DNA of 64,000 nucleotides from Meinhardsimonia xiamenensis (GCF_900102905.1 NZ_FNFV01000001.1:441501-505500); one strand, 5' to 3'. Positions 49,505 to 59,059 are shown, numbered from the stretch's first letter. Notes: generated by a model from the sequence alone, not told the origin. Numbers and translations are program-made.

Positions 49505-51286
49505 ATGAAACTCCGTTCCCAGAAATGGTTCGACAACCCTGAAAATCCGGGCATGACCGCGCTCTACATCGAGCGCTACCTGAACTACGGGATCACCCGC
49601 GAGGAACTGCAGTCGGGCAAGCCGATCATCGGCATCGCCCAGACCGGCAGTGATCTCAGCCCCTGCAACCGCCACCATGTGGAGCTCGCCAAGCGCGTGC
49701 GCGAGGGCATCCGTGACGCGGGCGGCATCGCCTTCGAATTTCCCGTCCATCCGATTCAGGAGACCGGCAAGCGCCCCACCGCCGCGCTCGACCGCAACCT
49801 TGCCTATCTGGGGCTTGTGGAGTCGCTCTATGGCTACCCCATCGACGGGGTGGTGCTGACCATCGGCTGCGACAAGACCACGCCCGCGCTTCTGATGGCG
49901 GCCGCAACGGTGAACATCCCCGCCATCGCCTTTTCCGTGGGTCCGATGCTCAACGGCTGGTTCAACGGCAAGCGCGCGGGTTCGGGCACGGCGATCTGGG
50001 AGGCGCGCAAGATGCTGGCCGCCGGCGAGATCGACTATGAGGGCTTCATGGAGATCGCCTGCGCCTCGGCGCCCTCGGTGGGCTACTGCAACACCATGGG
50101 CACCGCCTCGACGATGAATTCGCTGGCCGAGGCGCTGGGCATGCAGCTGCCCGGCTCGGCCTCGATCCCCGCCCCCTACCGAGAGCGCGGGCAGATGGCC
50201 TATGCGACGGGGCGGCGGATCGTGGAAATGGTGCATGAGGATCTCAAGCCCGCCGACATCATGACCGTGGAGGCCTTCCACAACGCCATCGCCGTGAACT
50301 CCGCCATCGGCGGCTCGACCAACGCGCCGATCCACCTCAACGCCATCGCCCGGCACCTTGGCATCGAGCTGACCAACGACGACTGGCAGCGGATCGGTTA
50401 TCACCTGCCGCTTCTGGCCAATGTGCAGCCCGCCGGCGAGTATCTGTCGGAGGACTTCCACCGCGCCGGCGGCGTGCCGGCGATCATCGCCGAGCTAATG
50501 GGGGCCGACGTTTTGCCGCACCCTGATGCGCTGACCGTGACGGGGCGCACGGTGGCCGAGAACTATGTGGATGCGCGGATTCTCGACGAGGATGTGATCC
50601 GCCCCTTCTCCCGGCCGCTGAAGGAGAATGCCGGTTTCATCAACCTCAAGGGCAATCTCTTCGACAGCGCGATCATGAAGACCTCGGTGATCTCGGAGGA
50701 GTTTCGCGCCCGCTACCTGTCGAACCCTGACGACCCCGATGCCTTCGAGGGCAAGGCGGTGGTGTTCGACGGGCCGGAGGACTATCACGCGCGCATCGAG
50801 GATCCCGCGCTCGGCATCGACGAGCATTCGATTCTCATCATCCGCGGCACGGGGCCGATCGGCTATCCGGGCGGGGCGGAGGTGGTGAACATGCAGCCCC
50901 CCGCCGCACTCATCAAGCGTGGCATCCGCGAGCTGCCCTGCATCGGCGACGGGCGGCAGTCCGGCACCTCGGGCTCGCCCTCGATCCTTAACGCATCCCC
51001 CGAAGCCGCGGCGATGGGGGGACTCGCTCTGGTGCAGACGGGCGACCGCATCCGCATCGACCTGAAGGAAGGCTCGGCCAACATCCTCATCTCCGATGAG
51101 GAGCTCGCGCGCCGGCGCGCCGATCTCGAGGCCCGCGGCGGCTACCCCTATCCCGCGAGCCAGACCCCGTGGCAGGAGATTCAGCGGTCGATGGTCAGTC
51201 AGTTCGACCGCGGCATGGTGCTGGAGCCGGCGGTGAAATACCGCGACATCGGGCGGATCGACAACGTGCCGCGCGACAACCACTGA
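49505..51286 (+). CDS. IlvD/Edd family dehydratase (probable aldonic-acid dehydratase)
   Basis: A 593-residue iron-sulfur dehydratase. Cluster and metal ligands are [11 protein letters not shown] (Cys), [17 protein letters not shown] (Cys) and [20 protein letters not shown] (Cys). It clusters by eye with arabonate/xylonate dehydratases rather than true IlvD, because of [26 protein letters not shown] at the N-terminus and the [25 protein letters not shown]-terminus. It would convert a sugar acid to 2-keto-3-deoxy sugar acid. The composite repeat follows its stop. The gene symbol is withheld because the substrate is uncertain. Confidence 0.9.
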   Translation: MKLRSQKWFDNPENPGMTALYIERYLNYGITREELQSGKPIIGIAQTGSDLSPCNRHHVELAKRVREGIRDAGGIAFEFPVHPIQETGKRPTAALDRNLAYLGLVESLYGYPIDGVVLTIGCDKTTPALLMAAATVNIPAIAFSVGPMLNGWFNGKRAGSGTAIWEARKMLAAGEIDYEGFMEIACASAPSVGYCNTMGTASTMNSLAEALGMQLPGSASIPAPYRERGQMAYATGRRIVEMVHEDLKPADIMTVEAFHNAIAVNSAIGGSTNAPIHLNAIARHLGIELTNDDWQRIGYHLPLLANVQPAGEYLSEDFHRAGGVPAIIAELMGADVLPHPDALTVTGRTVAENYVDARILDEDVIRPFSRPLKENAGFINLKGNLFDSAIMKTSVISEEFRARYLSNPDDPDAFEGKAVVFDGPEDYHARIEDPALGIDEHSILIIRGTGPIGYPGGAEVVNMQPPAALIKRGIRELPCIGDGRQSGTSGSPSILNASPEAAAMGGLALVQTGDRIRIDLKEGSANILISDEELARRRADLEARGGYPYPASQTPWQEIQRSMVSQFDRGMVLEPAVKYRDIGRIDNVPRDNH

Positions 51287-51289
51287 GGG

Positions 51290-51343
51290 CGCGCGCGTCC
51301 CGCGCGCGTGCCTTCGGCGAGGGTATTTGGCCCAGGATGATGG
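51290..51343 (+). repeat. Composite intergenic repeat, copy C
   Basis: An 8-bp GC stem CGCGCGCG/CGCGCGCG (51290-51297 and 51301-51308) is followed by GAGGGTATTTGGCCCAGGAT and GATGG. It occupies nearly all of the 75-bp gap between the dehydratase and the acyl-CoA ligase genes; the G-rich end adjoins the ligase ribosome-binding site. Confidence 0.68.
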
Positions 51344-51361
51344 AAGCCGGGGAGGGGCGTG

Positions 51362-52891
51362 ATGAATCTGGCGCTCTGGCTTGAGCGTGTGGCGCAGGTG
51401 AGGGGGGAGGCGTCTGCGCTGATGCGTGGCGGCGAGGTGGTGGCCGATTACGCCGGATTTCACGCGCGCGCCGCGGCGCTCGGCCGTGCGCTCGAGGAGG
51501 CGGGCGTTGCGCCGGGCGACCGCGTTGCCATCTGGATGAGGAACGCGCCGGAATATCTGGTGGCGCTTTTCGGCATCTGGATCGCGGGGGCGGCGGCGGT
51601 GCCGGTGAATGCGAAGCTCCATGCGCGCGAGGCGGCCTGGATCCTCGGCAATGCCGGGGCGCGGCTCGCCTTCGTCTCGCCCGAGCTTGGCACCGCGCTC
51701 GCCGCCGAAAGCGATGTGGCGCAGGTTGTCGCGCCGGGGCCGGAGTTCGCGGCGATGTGCGAAGGCCGGGGCGGTGCGGTTGTCGAGCGGGCGCCGGGCG
51801 ATCTGGCATGGCTGTTCTACACATCCGGCACCACCGGCCGGCCCAAGGGGGTGTGCATCACCCACGGCATGCTGATGGCCACCTCGCTGGCCTATCCTGT
51901 GGATGTAGACATGGTTCAGCCGCAGGATGCCGCGCTTTATGCCGCCCCGATGAGCCACGGGGCGGGGCTTTACGAACTGATCCACGTGCTGAAGGGCGCG
52001 CGGCATCTGGTGCCCGCCTCAGGCGGGTTCGATCCGGCCGAGGTGCTGGAGCTTGCGCGCGACCATGGGCCGGTGTCGATGTTCCTCGCCCCCACCATGG
52101 TGCGGCGACTCACCGATGCGGCGAAGAAAGCGGGGAGCCCGGGGGAGGGCATCCGCACCATCGTCTATGGCGGTGGGCCGATGTATCGCGCCGACATCGA
52201 GGAGGCGCTTGACGTCTTCGGACCGGTCTTCGTGCAGATCTACGGGCAGGGCGAGTGCCCGATGGCGATCTCCGCGCTGTCGCGGGAGGATGTGGCGAAC
52301 CGCGCCCATCCGCGGCGGGCGGAGATCATCGGCTCGGTGGGGCGCGCGCAGTCGGTGGTGGAGGTGGCGGTGGGGGATGCCGAGGGCCGGGCCCTGCCCG
52401 TGGGCGAGACCGGCGAGATCATGGTGCGCGGGCTGCCGGTGATGCCCGGCTACTGGCAGAACGCCGAGGCGACGGCAAAGACGCTCAGGGGCGGCTGGCT
52501 GATGACGGGCGATGTGGGCCGGCTCGATGCGCAGGGGTATCTGACGCTCGTGGACCGGTCGAAGGATGTGATCATCTCCGGCGGGTCGAACATCTATCCG
52601 CGCGAGGTGGAGGAGGTGCTCCTGACTCACCCGGGCGTTCATGAGGTGTCGGTCGTCGGCCGGCCCTCGGCCGAATGGGGCGAGGAGGTGGTCGCCTTCG
52701 TGGTGCCCGAGGCCGACTGGGCACCCGACGCAGCCGCGCTCGATGCCCATTGCCTCGCGGCGATCGCGCGGTTCAAGCGGCCGAAGGCGTATCTGTTCGT
52801 GGACGAGCTGCCGAAGAACAATTACGGCAAGGTGCTGAAGACGGTGCTGCGCGAGCGGCTGGCGGCAATGGCAAGGGAGGCGGAGCAATGA
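51362..52891 (+). CDS. Class I adenylate-forming enzyme, acyl-CoA synthetase
   Basis: A 509-residue AMP-dependent acid-CoA ligase. The A3 motif FYTSGTTGRPKGV (about residues 155-167), QIYGQGECPM, the Asp-Arg hinge LVDRSKDVIISGGSNIYPREVEEVL and the catalytic Lys in ELPKNNYGKVLK identify the superfamily. The substrate is probably a fatty or aromatic acid. The bdh gene starts 4 bp before its end (ATGA), so an acid-CoA pathway with a 3-hydroxyacyl step is suggested. ATG 51362 (or GTG 51359) follows GGGGAGGGGC. Confidence 0.92.
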   Translation: MNLALWLERVAQVRGEASALMRGGEVVADYAGFHARAAALGRALEEAGVAPGDRVAIWMRNAPEYLVALFGIWIAGAAAVPVNAKLHAREAAWILGNAGARLAFVSPELGTALAAESDVAQVVAPGPEFAAMCEGRGGAVVERAPGDLAWLFYTSGTTGRPKGVCITHGMLMATSLAYPVDVDMVQPQDAALYAAPMSHGAGLYELIHVLKGARHLVPASGGFDPAEVLELARDHGPVSMFLAPTMVRRLTDAAKKAGSPGEGIRTIVYGGGPMYRADIEEALDVFGPVFVQIYGQGECPMAISALSREDVANRAHPRRAEIIGSVGRAQSVVEVAVGDAEGRALPVGETGEIMVRGLPVMPGYWQNAEATAKTLRGGWLMTGDVGRLDAQGYLTLVDRSKDVIISGGSNIYPREVEEVLLTHPGVHEVSVVGRPSAEWGEEVVAFVVPEADWAPDAAALDAHCLAAIARFKRPKAYLFVDELPKNNYGKVLKTVLRERLAAMAREAEQ

Positions 52892-53691
52892 TTGATCTGA
52901 AAGGCAAGACCGCGCTTGTGACCGGCTCGGTGCAGGGGATCGGCTTTGCGATCGCGCGGGCCTTGGCGAGCGCAGGCGCGCGTATCGCCGTCAACGGGCT
53001 TGCCGGCGATGCCGCCATTCACGAAGCCTGCGAGGCCTTCGAGGAGGCGGGCGCGCCGCAAGCGGAGTTCTTTCACGGTGACCTGCGCAACCCCGATGAC
53101 ATCGCGCGGATGATGGAGGCGGTGCGGGCCTGGGGCGGGGCGGACATTCTCGTCAACAACGCCGGCATCCAGCACACCGCACCGCTCGCCGAGATGCCCC
53201 GCCAGAAATGGGATGAGATCCTTTCCGTGAACCTCTCGGCGGCCTTTCACACCATGCAGGCGGCGATGCCGCTGATGGCCGAGCGCGGTTATGGGCGGGT
53301 GATCAACATCGCCTCGGTGCATGGGCTCGTGGCCTCGAAGGAGAAGGCGGCCTATGTCGCCGCCAAGCACGGGCTCGTGGGGCTGACGAAGGTTGCCGCA
53401 CTGGAATATGCCTCGCGCGGAAATGCGCGCACCGGCGGCGTGACGGCCAACTGCATCTGCCCGGGCTGGACACGCACGACGCTGATCGAGCCGCAGATCG
53501 AGGCGCGCGCGAAGGCCCATGGCGGCGATCTCGACGCGGCGGTGGCAGATCTCCTGGCCGAGAAGCAGCCGAGCCTTCGCATGTCCGAGCCCGAGGAGAT
53601 CGGCGCGCTGGTGCTGTGGCTCTGCTCGCCGCTTGCCCACAACGTCACCGGCGCGGCGATCCCGGTCGATGGCGGCTGGACGGCGCAGTAG
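52888..53691 (+). CDS. bdhA: 3-hydroxybutyrate dehydrogenase (SDR family)
   Basis: A 267-residue short-chain dehydrogenase oxidising D-3-hydroxybutyrate to acetoacetate. It has the NAD motif TGSVQGIGFAIA (residues 11-22), NNAGIQHTAPL, the catalytic Ser in ASVHGLVAS and YVAAK, and the specific C-terminus NVTGAAIPVDGGWTAQ. NNAGIQH and the long C-terminal loop with ICPGWTRTTLIE fit the 3-hydroxybutyrate subfamily. It overlaps the acyl-CoA ligase stop. The role would be in polyhydroxybutyrate or ketone-body use. Confidence 0.92.
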   Translation: MIDLKGKTALVTGSVQGIGFAIARALASAGARIAVNGLAGDAAIHEACEAFEEAGAPQAEFFHGDLRNPDDIARMMEAVRAWGGADILVNNAGIQHTAPLAEMPRQKWDEILSVNLSAAFHTMQAAMPLMAERGYGRVINIASVHGLVASKEKAAYVAAKHGLVGLTKVAALEYASRGNARTGGVTANCICPGWTRTTLIEPQIEARAKAHGGDLDAAVADLLAEKQPSLRMSEPEEIGALVLWLCSPLAHNVTGAAIPVDGGWTAQ

Positions 53692-53705
53692 CCTCCCGCG
53701 CGCCC

Positions 53706-54380
53706 TTACTCGGGCGGCGGCGCGAGCCGGTTGACGATCGGCGGCAGCTCGTCGAAGTGGTCGAAGCGCGCATCGTGATAGAGGGCTTCCACGGGCGCCT
53801 TGCGATAGCCTCCGGTGTAAAGCGCGAAGGCCACCTTGGCGCGCTCGGCGGTCTCTGCATCGACCTCGGAGTCGCCGACATAGGCCACCCGGCGCACCGA
53901 GAGCTCCTCGATCGCGTGCCGCAGCGGTGCGGGGTCCGGCTTGCGGGCGGGGAGGGTATCGCCGCAGACGAGCGCGTCGAAAAGGTCGATCACGCCGAAA
54001 TGCTCGAGCACCGCCGCCGTCGCCGCCTCGGGCTTGTTGGTGCACAGCCCGACTCGGTAGCCTTGGCCCTTGAGCGTACGGATGGCTTCCTCGGCGCCCG
54101 GATATAGCCGAGTCAGCCGCGGCTCGCCTTCGTAGATACGGAGGAACTCGCGGCTCAGATGGGCGTGAAGCTGCGGTGTCTCCTCCGCGCCCACCGCCTC
54201 GATGCAGCGCGAGATCAGCACCGCCACGCCATTGCCGATGAAGCTCCTCACCGTCGGCAGGTCGAGCTCACCCAAGCCTTCCGCGCGTAACACCTCGTTT
54301 GCCGCCAGATGAATGTCCGGCGCACTGTCGATCAGCGTGCCGTCGAGGTCGAAGACAACGCCGCTCACGCCGGCTTCCAC
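53706..54380 (-). CDS. gph: HAD family phosphatase, phosphoglycolate phosphatase-like
   Basis: A 224-residue HAD hydrolase. Motif I VFDLDGTLIDSAP (Asp nucleophile about residue 10), motif II LCTNKP, motif III Lys in GDTLPARKPDPAP and motif IV VGDSEVDAETA are all present. The C1-type cap (about 18-85) fits Gph, which clears 2-phosphoglycolate. The start ATG 54380 lies inside the 3' end of the upstream redoxin gene (16-bp overlap), so the two are coupled. Confidence 0.87.
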   Translation of the reverse strand: MEAGVSGVVFDLDGTLIDSAPDIHLAANEVLRAEGLGELDLPTVRSFIGNGVAVLISRCIEAVGAEETPQLHAHLSREFLRIYEGEPRLTRLYPGAEEAIRTLKGQGYRVGLCTNKPEAATAAVLEHFGVIDLFDALVCGDTLPARKPDPAPLRHAIEELSVRRVAYVGDSEVDAETAERAKVAFALYTGGYRKAPVEALYHDARFDHFDELPPIVNRLAPPPE

Positions 54381-54919
54381 TTGATCGAGCAGCCCATGGA
54401 GGGGGTCTGTTCCTTGGGCCCCTTGCCCGTCTCGGCGATCATCCTCATCGCCTCGACCAGTTCGCGCCTTGTGTCCGGCCCGGCCGGGGCGCGCCCGGCG
54501 CTGTCGAGCCGGCCGCGGTACTGCAGCTCGTCATTGGCGTTGAAGCCGAAGAAGTCGGGCGTGCAGGCCGCGCCATAGGCGCGCGCCACCTCCTGGCTCT
54601 CGTCATGGAGATAGGGGAAGGTGAAGCCGTGCTCTTCGGCCACGCGCTTCATGTTCTCGAAGCTGTCCTCGGGGTAGGCTTCGGCATCGTTCGCGTTGAT
54701 TGCCGCAACGCCGATCCCCATGGCCTGCAGCTCCTTCGCGTCGCGCACGATCCGGTCGATCACCGCCTTCACGTATGGGCAATGGTTGCAGATGAACATG
54801 ATCAGCGTGCCCTTCGGCCCGCGGATGTCGTCAAGGGTGTAGGTCTTCCCGTCGGTGGCCGGCAGCGAGAAATCCACCGCCTTCCAGCCGAAGTCGCACA
54901 CGGGCGTTGTTACCGCCAT
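54365..54919 (-). CDS. Thioredoxin-family protein (redoxin domain)
   Basis: A 184-residue redoxin with the active site FICNHCPYVKAV (CxxC-like, Cys-Asn-His-Cys) at about residues 42-53, and ACTPDFFGF and GRLDSAG as in the AhpC/TSA-like thioredoxin group commonly annotated as 'thioredoxin family protein'. It probably reduces disulfides or peroxides in the cytoplasm; there is no signal peptide. ATG 54919 is the start with homology (MAVTTPVCDFGWKA). The first gene of a two-gene unit with gph. Confidence 0.87.
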   Translation of the reverse strand: MAVTTPVCDFGWKAVDFSLPATDGKTYTLDDIRGPKGTLIMFICNHCPYVKAVIDRIVRDAKELQAMGIGVAAINANDAEAYPEDSFENMKRVAEEHGFTFPYLHDESQEVARAYGAACTPDFFGFNANDELQYRGRLDSAGRAPAGPDTRRELVEAMRMIAETGKGPKEQTPSMGCSIKWKPA

Positions 54920-55041
54920 TGCTGTTCTCCCGATCAAACCGCATCGTCCGGGCGGCGCGCCGCAGACTGCCTGCAGCGCAGGATCCTTCCGATCGGTTCC
55001 ATGTGCAAGCCGTCCGGGCTGCCTGCTGCGCCCTGCGGCCC

Positions 55042-55965
55042 TTACCCCATCCCGACGAAGCGATAGCCCCCGTCAGGCTTGCGCTCGGCGCGGCCGATGC
55101 CGCCGCCGGGCAGGTGGAAGCCGATGAAAGTCATCTGCTTATGCGCCAGCCGGTCAAGAAGCGCGACCCGTGTCCGCGCCCCGGTTCCGGGATCCTGATC
55201 AGAAGGTGCCGGCCAGTCGGGGCGCTCGAAGGCGAGGTGATGATTGATGATCGCATCACCCACCACCATCACGCTTTCGCCGCCCGTCGAAATCTCGAAA
55301 CTCATGTGGCCAGGCGTGTGCCCGTAGCTGGCGCGCGCCGCCACGCCGGGCAGGATTTCCTCGCCGTCGCTGAACGTCCGCGCGACATCCGCGATCACCT
55401 CGAGCCGGTTCTTCGCTCCCACGGCAAAGCTCTGACGGGCAGGGTCGATGGTGTTCACCGTGTCCGGATCCATCCAGTAGGCGAACTCGTCGGCCCCCAT
55501 GAGGAACTCGGCATTGTAGAACGCAGGGTCGCCGAAATCGTCCAGGAGACCCCAGAGGTGGTCGGGATGGCCATGGGTGAAGACAACATGGGTGACATCG
55601 TCGCGCGTGATCCCGAGCAGATCGAGCGCCTCATCGAGCTTGCCGGCCGTAGGCATGAAGTTGGGCCCCGAGCCCACGTCAAACATCACCACCCGCTCGC
55701 CGTCGCGCAGGAGCGTGACATTGCAGGGCGGCTCGAACGGCCCCTCGGGCGACAGCCCGTGGCGGGCAAGGATCGGCGCCACCGCCTCGGCGTCAAGCCC
55801 CGCCAGCGCAAAGCTCGCGGGCATCACGAGATACCCGTCGGAGAGCGTGTCGATGCGCAGTTCCCCGAATTCAAGCGTGGTGCCCGACCAAAGCCGCGCC
55901 GGAAGCCCCGCCGCCCCCAGAGCCGCGGCACCCCCGACGATGAACTGACGTTTGGAAATCTGCAT
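55042..55965 (-). CDS. Exported MBL-fold metallohydrolase (Tat-type leader)
   Basis: A 307-residue protein with a leader MQISKRQFIVGGAAALGAAGLPA resembling a Tat signal (S-K/R-R-x-F-I), though with Lys in place of the first Arg. The metallo-beta-lactamase metal motif is THGHPDHLWG (about residues 119-128), with later His/Asp ligands in YGHTPGHMSFE and MVVGDAIINHHLAF. The substrate is unknown; the fold includes lactonases, arylsulfatases and persulfide dioxygenases. ATG 55965 follows GAGGAGGG. A perfect palindrome (ATTC-N8-GAAT) sits 11 bp upstream and probably regulates it. Confidence 0.85.
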   Translation of the reverse strand: MQISKRQFIVGGAAALGAAGLPARLWSGTTLEFGELRIDTLSDGYLVMPASFALAGLDAEAVAPILARHGLSPEGPFEPPCNVTLLRDGERVVMFDVGSGPNFMPTAGKLDEALDLLGITRDDVTHVVFTHGHPDHLWGLLDDFGDPAFYNAEFLMGADEFAYWMDPDTVNTIDPARQSFAVGAKNRLEVIADVARTFSDGEEILPGVAARASYGHTPGHMSFEISTGGESVMVVGDAIINHHLAFERPDWPAPSDQDPGTGARTRVALLDRLAHKQMTFIGFHLPGGGIGRAERKPDGGYRFVGMG

Positions 55966-55975
55966 CGCGCCCTCC

Positions 55976-55999
55976 TCATATTCCCTGTAAGGAATATGA
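55976..55999. promoter_or_regulatory. Palindromic operator upstream of the MBL gene, ATTC-N8-GAAT type
   Basis: TCATATTCC (55976-55984) and GGAATATGA (55991-55999) are perfect 9-bp arms around CTGTAA. The core ATTC-N8-GAAT matches the site described for the ArsR-family persulfide sensors SqrR/BigR of alphaproteobacteria. It lies 11 bp from the MBL start (minus strand) and 103 bp from aroQ, so the MBL gene is the probable target. No arsR-type gene is present in the window. Confidence 0.6.
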
Positions 56000-56101
56000 A
56001 TGATCCCCCTGCCGGCGGCAAGCGGAAGCGCGCTTGCGCTTGTCACCGCCGCGGCTTTCTGTCTTCCATGCGGTCCGGGCGCAGACAGATTGGAGGCCGC
56101 A

Positions 56102-56548
56102 GTGGCGGGACGTGTCGACATTCTCAACGGGCCAAACCTCAACCTCCTCGGCAAGCGCGAGCCGCATCTCTACGGCAGCGAAACGCTCGCCGATGTGGAA
56201 AAGAGCTGCCAGGCACTCGCCGGCGAGCTTGGCCTCGCCATCCGCTTTCTGCAGTCCAACGCCGAACATCAGCTCGTGGACTGGATCCAGCGCGCCCGTG
56301 AGGAGGCGGACGCCATCATCATCAACCCGGCCGCCTACAGCCATACCTCTGTGGCGATCCTCGATGCCCTCAAGGCCTTCGACGGCCCGGTGATCGAGGT
56401 GCACATCTCCAACATCCACCAGCGCGAATCCTTTCGCCACCACTCCTATGTGTCGCTACGCGCCGATGGCGTGATCGCTGGCTGCGGCACGCAAGGCTAC
56501 CACCTCGCGCTCATGCGCGTTGCCAGGCTGCTGACGAGCGCCGGCTGA
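56102..56548 (+). CDS. aroQ: Type II 3-dehydroquinate dehydratase
   Basis: A 148-residue enzyme of the shikimate pathway that dehydrates 3-dehydroquinate. It has [19 protein letters not shown] with the catalytic Tyr24 and Arg19, [35 protein letters not shown] with catalytic His, and [20 protein letters not shown] 56102 is selected because GGAGG lies 7 bp upstream and family length fits (about 145-150). Downstream is repeat copy D. Confidence 0.95.
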   Translation: MAGRVDILNGPNLNLLGKREPHLYGSETLADVEKSCQALAGELGLAIRFLQSNAEHQLVDWIQRAREEADAIIINPAAYSHTSVAILDALKAFDGPVIEVHISNIHQRESFRHHSYVSLRADGVIAGCGTQGYHLALMRVARLLTSAG

Positions 56549-56563
56549 AGAGCGCGCCCTTTT

Positions 56564-56619
56564 CCCATCATCCTGGTGGAAATACCCTCGGGGGGTCCGG
56601 GGGGCAGACAGCCCCCCGG
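56564..56619 (-). repeat. Composite intergenic repeat, copy D (minus orientation)
   Basis: On the minus strand a perfect 9-bp stem CCGGGGGGC/GCCCCCCGG (5-nt loop, 56597-56619) precedes CCCCGAGGGTATTTCCACCA and GGATGATGG (about 56564-56590). Between aroQ and the Na/Pi cotransporter gene, opposite in orientation to both. Confidence 0.68.
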
Positions 56620-56737
56620 TCCCGCCCTCGCGGCACGGCGGACGGGCTGGCATCTTTCATCTCCGCCCCCCATGATGAAGGCTGCCGGCAGGGCGAGATG
56701 CGGCGAGAGGTGACATGGGGCGGAAGGCGATGGGCGC

Positions 56738-58492
56738 ATGAGCACACCCGGCGCAGTCGAGCTTGACGCCCTCGCGCTCGGCTCGGGGCTTCTGGGCGGG
56801 CTGGCGCTGTTTCTCTTCGGCATGGATGTGCTGACCCGCGCCATGCGCCAGCTTGCCGGCGATGCGCTGCGGGCCTGGCTGGCACGGATGACGGCCAATC
56901 GCTTCGTCGGCCTCGTCGCGGGAGCGGTGCTGACAGCACTGGTGCAGTCCTCCTCGATCACCACCGTGCTGTTGGTCGGCTTTGTCTCGGCCGGGCTGAT
57001 GAGCACTGCCCAGACCGTGGCGATCATCCTAGGCGCCAATATCGGCACCACGATCACCGCCCAGATCCTTGCCTTCAAGCCCACGGCGCCGGCACTGCCC
57101 ATGCTGGCGGCGGGTTATTTCGCCGCCCTTGTCGCCCGGCGCGGACGCCCGGCGGAATGGGGGCGGGTGTTCCTCGGGCTCGGCATGCTGTTTCTCGGAA
57201 TGAACGTGATGAGCGAGGCGGTGGCGCCATTGCGCGACTACCCTTCCTTTCTCGAGGCGATGACGCGACTGGACTCGCCCCTGCCGGCGCTCCTGCTTGG
57301 GGCGGGGTTCACGGCGCTTGTGCAATCGTCCTCGGCGACAACGGGCATTCTCATCGTCATGGCCGGTGAAGGGCTGCTCGCGCTTGAGCCCGCCATTGCC
57401 ATGATCCTCGGCGCCAATGTCGGCACCTGCGTCACCGCCCTCCTCGCCGCCATCGGCAAGCCCCGCGCGGCGGTGCGCACGGCGCTGATCCATACGCTCT
57501 TCAACCTTGCCGGAGCGCTTCTGTGGCTGGGGTTCATTCCCGAGCTTGCCGCGGCGGCACGCTGGATGTCGCCGGTGCACCCGGAGCTGACGGGTGCCGC
57601 GCGTGCCGCCGCCGAAGTGCCGCGCCAGCTTGCCAATGTGCACACGCTCTTCAACCTCGCCAATGCGGCAATCTTCATCTGGTTCACACCGCAGCTCGCC
57701 CGGCTCGTCGAACGCCTCCTTCCCGACCGCCCCGAGCAGTCGGTGCCGGGGGCCGAGCCGCGCCATCTCGACCCGCAGCTTCTCGGCGTGCCGCCCATCG
57801 CGCTTGACGCGGTCCGCCGGGAAATCGCCCGACTTGCCGGCATGGTGCGCGCGCTCTTCGCCGAATGCCTGAACGTCGTCATCTCTGGCAGCCCGGATGA
57901 TCTGGAACGGCTGCATGTGATGGACCGGCCGGTGGATCTCCTCCACCGGGCGATCCTCGACTACCTCCGCCGGCTGGGGCAGCGCGACCTCACGCCCGAG
58001 CAGGGGGCGGCGCAGCTCTCGCTTGCGCGCATCGCCAACGATCTTGAGCACATCGGCGATCTGATCTCGGTGGGCATGGTGCGCACCGGTCAGAAGCGCA
58101 TCGAGGAGGAAGTCGTCATCAGTCAGGCCACTGCAGAGCTGATCGGCGGGCTCCACGGCCGCATCCTCGCCGCGTTTGACGAGGTGATCGCCGCGCTCGA
58201 GGGCCAGGATATCGACCGCGCCGAAGCGGCACGGCGGATGCGTTCCGATATTGGCGCTCTCGTTGACGAGATCGCGCGCCACGAGGAGTTGCGCCTGAGG
58301 GCCGATGCGCCGCGGCGCCTGACGACCTACGCCCGCGAGATCGAGATCACCGAGGCGCTCGATGACATCTTCCGCATTCTCCAGCGTATCGCCCTGACCG
58401 AACTTGCGCTGTTCCGCGGCCAGGCGCCCGCTCGGACGCGGCCGGAAGATGAGGAAGAGGAAGCACCAGCGACGGCGCCACCGGCTGGCTGA
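56738..58492 (+). CDS. Na/Pi cotransporter family protein with PhoU-like C-terminal domain
   Basis: A 584-residue membrane protein. The two inverted repeats of the Na+/phosphate cotransporter family each contain QSSS: LVQSSSITTVLL (about residues 68-79) and LVQSSSATTGIL (about 194-205), with ILGANIGTTITAQ and ILGANVGTCVTAL following. The C-terminal about 210 residues (from about 355) are a PhoU-like helical domain (DLERLHVMDRPVDLL...; ANDLEHIGDLI). It would take up phosphate with Na+. ATG 56738 is chosen; GGCGGAAGG lies 15 bp upstream, so the ribosome-binding site is weak. Confidence 0.92.
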   Translation: MSTPGAVELDALALGSGLLGGLALFLFGMDVLTRAMRQLAGDALRAWLARMTANRFVGLVAGAVLTALVQSSSITTVLLVGFVSAGLMSTAQTVAIILGANIGTTITAQILAFKPTAPALPMLAAGYFAALVARRGRPAEWGRVFLGLGMLFLGMNVMSEAVAPLRDYPSFLEAMTRLDSPLPALLLGAGFTALVQSSSATTGILIVMAGEGLLALEPAIAMILGANVGTCVTALLAAIGKPRAAVRTALIHTLFNLAGALLWLGFIPELAAAARWMSPVHPELTGAARAAAEVPRQLANVHTLFNLANAAIFIWFTPQLARLVERLLPDRPEQSVPGAEPRHLDPQLLGVPPIALDAVRREIARLAGMVRALFAECLNVVISGSPDDLERLHVMDRPVDLLHRAILDYLRRLGQRDLTPEQGAAQLSLARIANDLEHIGDLISVGMVRTGQKRIEEEVVISQATAELIGGLHGRILAAFDEVIAALEGQDIDRAEAARRMRSDIGALVDEIARHEELRLRADAPRRLTTYAREIEITEALDDIFRILQRIALTELALFRGQAPARTRPEDEEEEAPATAPPAG

Positions 58493-58505
58493 AGATCAGG
58501 GAGGG

Positions 58506-58967
58506 TCATCCCGCCTTGAGCAGCTCCCGCACCACCTTCGACTTGCCGCGCTTGCGGTCAAGCTTGAGGAGAAGCTCCTTGAGCTCGGGCTCGTCCACCG
58601 CTTCGGCTGCCTCGGCCAGCGAGAACCAGCGCCGCTGCCGCTCCCTGGCTTCCTTCCAGCGTTCGCGCTCGCGCTCCACCAGAAGCGGAAACACCTTCAC
58701 CCGGCAATCGATCACGCGCTCGCCGTCGAGCCGCTTGCCGTAGTGGTAGCGGCCCAGATCGTCGCGCGCCACGCGGCCCGTGACGCCGGCCTCCTCCTCG
58801 GCCTCGATCTCGGCGGCACGCCAGGGCGGCTTGCCGTTCATCGGCCAGCCCTTGGGCAGCACCCAGCGGCCGGTGTCGCGCGAGGTCACCAGAAGCACCT
58901 CGAGCGTCCCGTCCTCGCGCCGCCGCAACGGCAGCGCGGCCACTTGTCGTGCCTTTTTTCTGGACAC
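58506..58967 (-). CDS. NUDIX hydrolase
   Basis: A protein of about 153 residues with a Nudix box [23 protein letters not shown] (approximately GX5EX7REUXEEXGU with Ala replacing Arg), preceded by ALPLRR and [15 protein letters not shown]. The C-terminal region ([24 protein letters not shown]) is typical of diphosphoinositol or dinucleotide polyphosphate Nudix enzymes. The start is uncertain: GTG 58967 gives the family length, whereas ATG 59084 would run the coding region through the copA promoter region. The Nudix-box substitution may lower activity (inference). Confidence 0.82.
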   Translation of the reverse strand: MSRKKARQVAALPLRRREDGTLEVLLVTSRDTGRWVLPKGWPMNGKPPWRAAEIEAEEEAGVTGRVARDDLGRYHYGKRLDGERVIDCRVKVFPLLVERERERWKEARERQRRWFSLAEAAEAVDEPELKELLLKLDRKRGKSKVVRELLKAG

Positions 58968-59059
58968 TGCTCTTACGTTATTCGCGCGTGTTTGTCCGAA
59001 AACAATAGCTTCTCCGATTCGGCGAATCAACGGTTCCGCCAGAAAACGGGCAAGAGGCC

